Of a stretch of 64,000 nucleotides of DNA, positions 55,601 through 61,340 are shown in pieces. Positions within the stretch are counted from its first letter, which is position 1. Every line of letters begins with the position of its first letter. The notes beneath the pieces were generated by a model. That model saw nothing but the letters and a program-made list of their open reading frames with translations, made no database searches and had not been told where the DNA came from. The stretch comes from Bradyrhizobium tropiciagri (GTDB lineage Bacteria; Pseudomonadota; Alphaproteobacteria; Rhizobiales; Xanthobacteraceae), in contig NZ_JAFCKF010000005.1 in assembly GCF_018130545.1 (NCBI RefSeq), forward strand, positions 186,001-250,000, given 5' to 3'. A program made the translations under genes and the position numbers.

Positions 55601-56214
55601 CGGCCATGCAGCATGCCGGGCACGCGCACATCGTGGACATAGACGAGTTCGCCGGTGGCCTTCGCCGGCAAGTCGACCCGCGGCACCGACTTGCCGACGA
55701 CCGAATAGGTGTCGACTGCCTTGACCGGTACGTCATCGGCAAGCTCGAGCCGGATCGTCTCGTCCGCGATCAGCTCGCCATAGCTGACGCTGCGGTTGTC
55801 GTGACCGCGGATCAGGCCGTCTTCGATCGTGAGCTCGTCGGCCGGCAGCTCCAGTCGCTCGGCCGCGCGCGCGAGCAGAAAATGTCGCGCTTGCGCGGCG
55901 GCCTTGCGCAAGGGGACAGCGGTGATCTGGATCGTCTCGCTCGCGATCGTTGCGCCCTGGTTCGGCACCACCGCCGTATCGCCGAGGATCACGACCACGC
56001 GGGCAAAGGAGACGTCGAGCTCTTCGGCGACGATCTGTCCGAGCGCGGTGCGGATGCCGGTGCCGAGATCGACATGACCGTTATAGGCGTTGACTGAACC
56101 GTCTGATGTGATCGTGATGAAGGTCTCGAACGCGCCTTCGGTGCCGAGCACCGCGGGGCGAACGACGGACAGCGAGCCAGGCTTGCGTTGCTCTGGAAAG
56201 CGTGCGTCCGCCAT
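52672..56214 (-). CDS. nicB: Nicotinate dehydrogenase NicB-like: molybdopterin subunit fused to tri-haem cytochrome c
   Basis: 1180 residues, close to NicB of Pseudomonas putida. Residues 1-~740 are xanthine dehydrogenase-type Mo domains: NGHVDLGTGIRTALGQIVAE, the substrate-region GCYGRNCADDV and the catalytic Glu E688 in GVGESASVPS. A hydrophobic segment (GGMLAGMAALCAAAIGIGAA, about 770-790) then leads to three CxxCH haem sites: CAVCH (809), CSACH (955) and CAVCH (1083). NicAB hydroxylates nicotinate to 6-hydroxynicotinate and sends electrons to cytochromes. ATG 56214 overlaps the NicA-like stop (TGATG). The related cytochrome-linked isoquinoline oxidoreductases are an alternative, but the 6-hydroxynicotinate reductase gene next door favours nicotinate. 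Confidence 0.82.
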   Translation of the reverse strand: MADARFPEQRKPGSLSVVRPAVLGTEGAFETFITITSDGSVNAYNGHVDLGTGIRTALGQIVAEELDVSFARVVVILGDTAVVPNQGATIASETIQITAVPLRKAAAQARHFLLARAAERLELPADELTIEDGLIRGHDNRSVSYGELIADETIRLELADDVPVKAVDTYSVVGKSVPRVDLPAKATGELVYVHDVRVPGMLHGRVVRPPYAGVDAGPFVGTSLIAVDEASVRDIPGLVAVVRIGDFVGVVAEREENAIKAAAQLKVSWKPGPELTDLSDIEQALRANPSTPRQLIDKGDVDAAIKAAAKPMQRTYVWPYQMHGSIGPSCAVADYGDGAIRVWSGTQNPHILRGDLALLIQRAEAEIEVIRMEAAGCYGRNCADDVSADALLLSRAVGRPVRVQLTREQEHAWEPKGTAQLMDVNGGLNADGSVAGYDFNTRYPSNGAPTLALLLTGRIAPTPAVFEMGDRTAIPPYDYENMRVVANDMPPIVRASWFRGVSALPNTFAHESYIDELAAEAEVDPIEYRLRYLKDKRAIDLVNAVAERAGWTPRPVWKEPEADGDIVRGRGFAYALYVHSKFPGYGAAWSAWIADVAVNKATGDVSVTRVVAGQDSGLMINPEGVRHQIEGNVIQSTSRALMEQVSFERGAVTAREWGAYPIIKFPELPEIDVLMLPRQDQPPLGVGESASVPSAAAIANAIYDATGVRFRELPFTPERILKGLRGEQLVAPAPLPPPTQPADLNRWPNPFARRGGMLAGMAALCAAAIGIGAAVLPWRAIAPIARPDASVYSAATIARGKELAALGACAVCHTSEHGIANAGGRPLETPFGTIYTTNITPDVDTGIGAWSYPAFERAMREGIHRDGRHLYPAFPYTHFARTSDADLQALYAYLMAQTPVRAETPANALAFPFNLRPLLAGWNALFHQPNPLQPDPSKSAVWNRGAYLIEGLGHCSACHSPRNALGAERQAAYLAGGFAEGWEAPALTSLSKAPIPWSEDELFAYLRTGESRLHGVAAGPMAPVVQELAALPDQDIRAMAVYLASFNEGTDRPAHDALAAKLETSTAVTTAASAGARIYQGACAVCHEVGGPPLFGSRPSLALNSNLHSDAPDNLIQVILHGIAKPAVTDLGYMPAFKDSMTDGQVAELVSFLRRQFAPGKPAWTDVSATVGRIRQTIAR

Positions 56215-56681
56215 CAATCGCGCGCCTCGAGCGCGTGGCCGGCGGCGCGCATCGCCGCGCGGATGATCTCGATATGCGCGCCGCAGCGGCAGAGATTGTA
56301 GCGCAGCGCTTCCAGCACCTCGTGCTCGGATGGATTTGGGTTGCGCGTGAGCAGCGCCTTGGTGGTGATGATCATGCCGTTGAGGCAATAGCCGCACTGC
56401 GCGGCCTGTTCGCGGATGAAGGCATCCTGCACCGGATCCGGGTGCTCGCGACTACCGAGACCTTCGAGCGTGACGATGCTGCGCCCCGCGCAGCCTTCGA
56501 TCGGGATCACGCAGGCGCGCGCGGCGACGCCGTCGATCAGCACCGCGCAGGCGCCGCACTCGCCGAGCCCGCAGCCATATTTCGGTCCGTTCAATGCGAG
56601 GTCGTTGCGCAGCACGTAAAGCAATGCGGTGTCGGGAGCGGCATCGACGTCATGATTCCTGCCGTTCACGGTCAGGCGCAT
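56214..56681 (-). CDS. nicA: Nicotinate dehydrogenase NicA-like [2Fe-2S] subunit
   Basis: 155 residues, matching NicA size. Two [2Fe-2S] clusters are visible: plant-ferredoxin type C37, C42, C45 and C57 (YGCGLGECGACAVLIDG), and the C-terminal helical cluster C96, C99, C131 and C133 (QCGYCLNGM, LCRCGAH). It relays electrons from the Mo site of the NicB-like subunit toward the fused haems. No FAD subunit is encoded, as in NicAB. ATG 56681 is preceded by AGGGGAGAACCGGAG. Transcribed from a promoter containing a perfect GTATAC palindrome, divergently from the 6-hydroxynicotinate reductase gene. Confidence 0.84.
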   Translation of the reverse strand: MRLTVNGRNHDVDAAPDTALLYVLRNDLALNGPKYGCGLGECGACAVLIDGVAARACVIPIEGCAGRSIVTLEGLGSREHPDPVQDAFIREQAAQCGYCLNGMIITTKALLTRNPNPSEHEVLEALRYNLCRCGAHIEIIRAAMRAAGHALEARD

Positions 56682-56736
56682 TGCTCCGGTTCTCCCCTGA
56701 TGTTTGCGCTGCAATGTCAGCGTCCAATCGCGAATG

Positions 56737-56764
56737 AGGATAACGTTTGTATACAAACGTGCAA
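56737..56764 (-). promoter_or_regulatory. Candidate nicA promoter overlapping the palindrome
   Basis: On the minus strand TTGCAC (complement of 56759-56764) and TATCCT (complement of 56737-56742) are separated by 16 bases, a fair sigma-70-type -35/-10 pair. The 18-base palindrome occupies the spacer exactly, so a bound repressor would block polymerase. Positions are read from the sequence; promoter activity is inferred. Confidence 0.42.
56743..56760. promoter_or_regulatory. Perfect 18-base palindrome, likely GntR-type operator O1
   Basis: ACGTTTGTATACAAACGT is its own reverse complement. The core TTGTATACAA agrees with operators of FadR/FCD-subfamily GntR regulators (consensus T-x-GT-N-AC-x-A with a TA centre). 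It lies between nicA and the reductase gene, nearer nicA. No GntR regulator gene is in the window, so the cognate protein is encoded elsewhere, possibly just beyond position 64000. Confidence 0.6.
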
Positions 56765-56875
56765 GCGGCGGCATGCCGCGCTGCAGCGAGTGCACGCTTT
56801 ATGAACAGGGTGCGCAAGCGAATGGCAGGGTTTGATTGCAAAGGCCGCTTGACAGGCTTGAGGCTCGCGCGCAGG

Positions 56876-56895
56876 ATCATTCGTATACGAACGAT
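56876..56895. promoter_or_regulatory. Second GTATAC palindrome, likely operator O2 for the reductase operon
   Basis: ATCATTCGTATACGAACGAT is a 20-base palindrome with one mismatched pair; the inner TTCGTATACGAA is perfect. It shares the GTATAC centre of the nicA site and lies 63-82 bases before the reductase ATG at 56958. A TTGACA at 56849-56854 may be the -35 element of this promoter, with the palindrome covering the -10 and start region. Confidence 0.55.
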
Positions 56896-56957
56896 ATAGG
56901 CAGGGAGGCGGAAGCGCAGTATGATCGACCGCCACCACAAGTCCAGGCTTGGTCACG

Positions 56958-58406
56958 ATGGCTGACACATTGACCGTCGCCGCCGGCGACAAGATCCGCT
57001 GCGATGCCTGTCCGGTGATGTGCTACATCAAGCCGGGCGCGGCCGGCGCCTGCGATCGCTACGCCAACCACGACGGCACGCTGGTGCGGGTCGATCCGCA
57101 TGTCGTGCTGGAGCGCACCGTCTCGCATGGCGGCAAGCTGGTGCCGTTCCAGGTGAGCGGCGACTGGGACGGCAAGATCGTCCGTCAGCCCGAACTCTTC
57201 GTCACCGCGATCGGCGCCGGAACCACCTATCCGGACTACAAGCCGGCGCCTTTCATCGTGTCGTCCGAGGTCGACGGCGTCGACATGGTCACCGTCGTGA
57301 CCGAGGGCATTTTCTCCTATTGCGGCGTCAAGGTGAAGATCGACACCGACCGCTATCTCGGCCCGGAGACCGCGACTGTGCGCGCGGACGGCGAGGCGGT
57401 CGGCCACGTCACGACCAGCGAATATGGCTCGCAGATGCTTTCGCTCGGCGGCGTGCATCATCTGACCGGCGGCTCCAAGAAGGAGGGCCGCGTCACCTGC
57501 GACACGCTGATGGATCTCTCCAACTGCAAGGCGGTTGAGCTGACCATCGATGGCGGCGCCACCGTTGTGGTGCAGGCGGGCAAGCCGCCGATCGTCAACG
57601 GTGTGGCGGAAGAGCGCATGCGGGTCGGCTGCGGCTCGGCGACGATCGGCATGTTCGCCAAGCAGTGGCACGGCAAGGTCGACGAGGTGGTCGTGGTCGA
57701 CGACCACATCACCGGCGTGCTGAGCGAGCATCAGGCCGGCAAGCTGCTCGACATCGCCGACACCGGCATCAAGATGAAGGGCCGGCGTTCGACGCCCGGC
57801 CGCTACTTCCAGGTCGCCGATCCCGGCACCGGATGGGGCGGCACCAATATCTCCGATCCGCTGTCGATCCTCGGCCCCTTCAATGCCAAGGAGGCGCGGC
57901 CCGGGCTCACCATGCTGATGGTGTCGACGACTGGCGAGCATGCGTCCTATTACGTGCTCGACGAGGCCTTGAAGCCGGTCGAGACCGAGATGCCGGCGGA
58001 TCTCAGATTCTCCGTCGAGCGCATCCAGGAGAATTGCGAACCGGCGCTGTGCACCGTGCTATTCATGGGCGGCGCGGGCGGATCGTTGCGCGCCGGCGTC
58101 ACCGACAATCCGGTGCGGCTGACGCGCTCGGTCAAGGACGCGCTTACAAGGGTCACAAGCGGCGGCGCGCCGGTTTATGTCTGGCCGGGCGGCGGCATCA
58201 CCTACATGGTCGATGTCACGCAGATGCCGGCCGGTGCCTTCGGTTACGTGCCGACTCCAGCGCTGGTGGCGCCGATCGAGTTCACGATGCGGATGTCCGA
58301 TTATGCGGCGCTCGGCGGCCATATGGACTATGTCCGGCCGCTGTCATCGCTGCGGGACAGCGCCGAGGTCCGGCCGATGCCGCATCTGCCAGGACGGCGC
58401 GCATGA
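56958..58406 (+). CDS. hnr: 6-hydroxynicotinate reductase-like iron-sulfur flavoprotein
   Basis: 482 residues. The N-terminus holds a CX2CX3CX9C cluster motif (C15, C18, C22, C32: CDACPVMCYIKPGAAGAC). Six more cysteines follow (C122, C181, C190, C225, C360, C365), plus glycine-rich segments (FMGGAGGSLRAG, WPGGGITYMVD). I recognise it as the family annotated 6-hydroxynicotinate reductase, which reduces 6-hydroxynicotinate to 1,4,5,6-tetrahydro-6-oxonicotinate with reduced ferredoxin; the Eubacterium barkeri enzyme carries covalent flavin and Fe-S clusters. ATG 56958 is chosen. Its last four bases overlap the UPF0280 gene (ATGA). Divergent NicAB-like genes supply the substrate. No other enzyme of the ring-opening route is evident beyond the two unknown genes downstream. 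Confidence 0.78.
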   Translation: MADTLTVAAGDKIRCDACPVMCYIKPGAAGACDRYANHDGTLVRVDPHVVLERTVSHGGKLVPFQVSGDWDGKIVRQPELFVTAIGAGTTYPDYKPAPFIVSSEVDGVDMVTVVTEGIFSYCGVKVKIDTDRYLGPETATVRADGEAVGHVTTSEYGSQMLSLGGVHHLTGGSKKEGRVTCDTLMDLSNCKAVELTIDGGATVVVQAGKPPIVNGVAEERMRVGCGSATIGMFAKQWHGKVDEVVVVDDHITGVLSEHQAGKLLDIADTGIKMKGRRSTPGRYFQVADPGTGWGGTNISDPLSILGPFNAKEARPGLTMLMVSTTGEHASYYVLDEALKPVETEMPADLRFSVERIQENCEPALCTVLFMGGAGGSLRAGVTDNPVRLTRSVKDALTRVTSGGAPVYVWPGGGITYMVDVTQMPAGAFGYVPTPALVAPIEFTMRMSDYAALGGHMDYVRPLSSLRDSAEVRPMPHLPGRRA

Positions 58407-59311
58407 GCCGGCTCCCGCAAATCGCGCTTCTTCCTGACGGTAAGCGGCTGCATTTGCAGGACGGTCCGATTGATCTGGTGATCGAGGCCAAAGGCAGGGA
58501 CGCGGACGTCGTCGCTGCTTATCAGGCTGCGGCTGAGCGTTTCACCGGCTTGCTTGACGAACTCTGCGCGGAATTGGCCGAGCTGCGTAGCCCGGCCGAT
58601 CCCAGCCATTGCGCGCTGAATGGTGTGGTCGCGCGGCGCATGCATGCGGCGGTCGCGCCGTTCGTCGCCGATTGCTTCATCACGCCGATGGCGGCGGTCG
58701 CAGGGTCGGTTGCCGAGGAAATCCTCGGCGCGATCTTGCAGTCGGCAACGCTCGATCGCGCCTATGTTAATAATGGTGGCGACATCGCCTTACATCTCGC
58801 CGACGGCGAACAATTCATCGTCGGCCTGATGGACCGGCCCGATCGTGATGGCGTGATGCGCACGATATCGGTCGATGCCGACATGCCGGTCCGCGGCATC
58901 GCGACCAGCGGCCGCCACGGCCGCAGCTTCTCGCTAGGTATCGCCGATGCCGTCACCGTGCTGGCGCGGACGGCGTCGCAGGCCGATGCCGCCGCGACGG
59001 TGATCGCGAATGCGGTTGATCTGCCGGGGCATCCCGCGATCCTGCGGGTTCCGGCGAGCGAATTGCAGCCGGATAGCGATCTTGGCGCGCGGCTGGTGAC
59101 GCGGGATGTGGGGCGCCTTGCGGAACACGAGATCGAGCAGGCGCTCGAGGCGGGGGCGGCGCGGGCGCGCATGCTCCTGACGTCGGGATTGATCGAGGGC
59201 GCGGCATTGCGTCTACTGGGCGAAACGCGAATTGTCGGTGCAACTGGGTTTGGCGCGCCGGCGTCGCACGCGTTTCAGGGACGAACGATAAACAACATGC
59301 TGCAGGCATGA
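58403..59311 (+). CDS. UPF0280 family protein, ApbE-superfamily (putative flavin transferase)
   Basis: 302 residues of the uncharacterised UPF0280/COG2122 family. ApbE-like motifs are readable: AYVNNGGDIALHLADGEQFI (NNGGD 123-127), GIATSGRHGRSFSLGIADAV (ATSG 167-170) and ASQADAAATVIANAV (ADAAAT 194-199), in the order seen in ApbE FMN transferases. The HIIDP segment of true ApbE is absent and the family lies outside classical ApbE, so activity is uncertain. No signal peptide; probably cytoplasmic, unlike most ApbE. Translationally coupled to the reductase gene by ATGA, which suggests it modifies or assembles that enzyme. The DUF1185 gene follows 16 bases later. Confidence 0.8.
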   Translation: MSRLPQIALLPDGKRLHLQDGPIDLVIEAKGRDADVVAAYQAAAERFTGLLDELCAELAELRSPADPSHCALNGVVARRMHAAVAPFVADCFITPMAAVAGSVAEEILGAILQSATLDRAYVNNGGDIALHLADGEQFIVGLMDRPDRDGVMRTISVDADMPVRGIATSGRHGRSFSLGIADAVTVLARTASQADAAATVIANAVDLPGHPAILRVPASELQPDSDLGARLVTRDVGRLAEHEIEQALEAGAARARMLLTSGLIEGAALRLLGETRIVGATGFGAPASHAFQGRTINNMLQA

Positions 59312-59327
59312 CCGGGAGCGAGGCAAG

Positions 59328-59912
59328 ATGAGCGCCGTCATTCGCAAGATCGTCACCGTGGTCGAGGAGACCCATCTGGAGATGGGCAAGACCATCGCGC
59401 CGCCGACAAGGCGCGCCGCCGCGATTGCCGTGATCGAAAACCCCTTTGCCGGCCGCTATGTCGAAGATCTGTCGCCGCTGATCGCGATCGGCGAGGAACT
59501 CGGTGAATTGCTCTCCAAGCGGGCGGTCGTCGCGCTCGGCATCGACGGCGCCAAGGCGCACAGCTACGGCAAAGCCGCCGCCGTTGGCGAGAATGGCGAG
59601 CTCGAGCATGCGGCCGCGATCCTGCATCCGAAGATGGGTGCGCCGGTGCGCAAGGTGCTGTCGAAGGGCGCGGCGCTGATCCCGTCGTCGAAGAAGCGCT
59701 CGGGCCCCGGCACCACGCTGGATATTCCGCTCGGGCACAAGGATGCCGCCTTCGTGCGCAGCCATTTCGACGGCATGGAGGTGCAGATCAACGACGCGCC
59801 GCGGGCCAACGAGATCATGGTCGCGGTCGCGGTGACCGACAGCGGTCGGCCGCTGCCCCGCGTCGGCGGGCTGACGGTTTCTGAAGTCAAAGGCGAAGAC
59901 GGATTGCGATAA
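59328..59912 (+). CDS. DUF1185 (PF06684) family protein, 'amino acid synthesis' family
   Basis: 194 residues beginning SAVIRKIVTVVEETHLEMGK, with VIENPFAGRYVEDLSPLIAI, VALGIDGAKAHSYGKAAAVG and KRSGPGTTLDIPLGHKDAAF, the conserved blocks of DUF1185. Structures of this family show a variant of the Bacillus chorismate-mutase fold; no reaction is known, and the 'amino acid synthesis' label is only a database name. Cytoplasmic. Position directly after the reductase and UPF0280 genes, and before an importer, makes a step in breakdown of the reduced ring (hydrolysis, isomerisation or decarboxylation) a reasonable idea without direct evidence. Confidence 0.82.
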   Translation: MSAVIRKIVTVVEETHLEMGKTIAPPTRRAAAIAVIENPFAGRYVEDLSPLIAIGEELGELLSKRAVVALGIDGAKAHSYGKAAAVGENGELEHAAAILHPKMGAPVRKVLSKGAALIPSSKKRSGPGTTLDIPLGHKDAAFVRSHFDGMEVQINDAPRANEIMVAVAVTDSGRPLPRVGGLTVSEVKGEDGLR

Positions 59913-59939
59913 TCTCTTTCAAGAAAACTGGAGGACGGG

Positions 59940-61154
59940 ATGCGTGGTTATTTCGTAGGGGCGGGATTGGCGATCGCGGTCGCGGCCATGGCAACGAGCG
60001 CCATGACGACGCAGGCCTCGGCGCAGAGTGAAATCAAGATCGGCGAGATCAACTCCTATTCGCTGCTGCCGGCGTTCACCGAGCCCTATCGCAAGGGCTG
60101 GCAGCTTGCGGTGGAGGAGATCAACGCGGCCGGCGGCATCAACGGCAAGAAGCTCGTCGTCATTTCCAAGGATGACGGCGGCAAGCCGGCGGACGCGCAG
60201 ACCGCGGCCAACGAGCTGGTGTCGAGCGAAAACGTCGCGATGCTCACCGGCACGTTCCTCTCCAATATCGGTCTCGCCGTCTCTGACTTCGCCAATCAGA
60301 AGAAGGTGTTCTTCCTCGCCGCGGAGCCTCTGACCGACGCGATCACCTGGTCGAAGGGTAATCGCTACACCTTCCGCCTGCGTCCCTCCAACTACATGCA
60401 GGCCGCGATGCTGGTGGAGGAGGCGGCAAAGCTGCCCGCAAAACGCTGGGCGACGATCGCGCCGAACTACGAATACGGCCAGTCGGCGGTCGCAGTGTTC
60501 AAGAAGCTGATGTCGGAGAAGCGGCCCGATATCCAATGGGTCGACGAGCAGTGGCCGCCGCAGGGCAAGATCGACGCCGGTCCGGTGGTGCAGGCGACTG
60601 CCGCGGCGAACCCGGAAGCGATCCTCAACGTCACCTTCGGTGCCGACCTCGTCAAGCTCGTGCGCGAGGGCAACACCCGCGGCCTGTTCAAGGGCCGCAC
60701 GGTGGTGAGCTTCCTGACCGGCGAGCCGGAATATCTCGACCCGCTGAAGGACGAGACGCCGGAGGGCTGGATCGTCACCGGTTATCCCTGGTACTCGATC
60801 AAGACGCCGGAGCACGACGCGTTCCTGAAGGCCTACCAGGCCAAATACAACGACTATCCGCGGCTCGGCTCCATCGTCGGCTACCAGACCATCAAGGCAG
60901 CGGCGGCGATCCTCGCCAAGGCCGGCTCGAGCGATCCGGAGAAGCTGATCGCGGCGGCGGAGGGCATCTCGATGCCGTCGCCGTTCGGCGAGATCACCTT
61001 CCGCAAGATCGATCACCAGTCGACGCTTGGCGCCTTCACCGGCAAGACCGCGCTGAAGGACGGCAAGGGCATCATGGTCGATACCGCCTATCGCAAGGGC
61101 TCGGATTATCTGCCGAGCGATGCCGAGATCGAGAAGCTGCGGCCGAAGGATTGA
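59940..61154 (+). CDS. ABC transporter substrate-binding protein, branched-chain amino acid (LivJ) type
   Basis: 404 residues. Signal peptide with MRGYFVGAGLAIAVAAMATS and a cut near QASAQS. Type I binding-protein features: IKIGEINSYSLLPAFTEPYR, INAAGGINGKKLVVISKDDG, ENVAMLTGTFLSNIGLAVSD. In this family the ligand may be an amino acid, an aromatic acid or another carboxylate. It starts 27 bases after the DUF1185 gene and precedes the permease by a repeat element, so the importer most likely serves the nicotinate pathway (nicotinate itself or a derivative). Confidence 0.88.
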   Translation: MRGYFVGAGLAIAVAAMATSAMTTQASAQSEIKIGEINSYSLLPAFTEPYRKGWQLAVEEINAAGGINGKKLVVISKDDGGKPADAQTAANELVSSENVAMLTGTFLSNIGLAVSDFANQKKVFFLAAEPLTDAITWSKGNRYTFRLRPSNYMQAAMLVEEAAKLPAKRWATIAPNYEYGQSAVAVFKKLMSEKRPDIQWVDEQWPPQGKIDAGPVVQATAAANPEAILNVTFGADLVKLVREGNTRGLFKGRTVVSFLTGEPEYLDPLKDETPEGWIVTGYPWYSIKTPEHDAFLKAYQAKYNDYPRLGSIVGYQTIKAAAAILAKAGSSDPEKLIAAAEGISMPSPFGEITFRKIDHQSTLGAFTGKTALKDGKGIMVDTAYRKGSDYLPSDAEIEKLRPKD

Positions 61155-61160
61155 TCTCAT

Positions 61161-61304
61161 CTTCTCCCTCGCCCCGCTCTTGCGGGGAGAGGGGCGGGGT
61201 GAGGGGCTATCTCCACGAGTTGTGTTCGCGGAGAGTCACCCTCACCCGAAACTCAAGCTGGCGCTTGAGTTTCGACCTCTCCCCGCAAGCGGGGCGAGGT
61301 TAAG
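61161..61304. repeat. Palindromic intergenic element, family A copy 7
   Basis: Arms CCCTCGCCCCGCTCTTGCGG (from about 61166) and CCTCTCCCCGCAAGCGGGGC (to 61298) are inverted, with an inner GGGGTGAGGGGC / GTCACCCTCACCCG pair and a short AACTCAAGCTGGCGCTTGAG hairpin. It lies between the binding-protein and permease genes of what is otherwise one transport operon, so it may tune the ratio of their transcripts. Confidence 0.75.
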
Positions 61305-61340
61305 GAAAGTGACGCTTGTTATCTCCAACGCGGACCGCCC

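Noticed and set aside
58958-59311. UPF0280 as a classical thiamine-pathway ApbE lipoprotein
   Set aside because: There is no lipobox or signal peptide and the HIIDP segment is missing; only ApbE-superfamily membership is supported.
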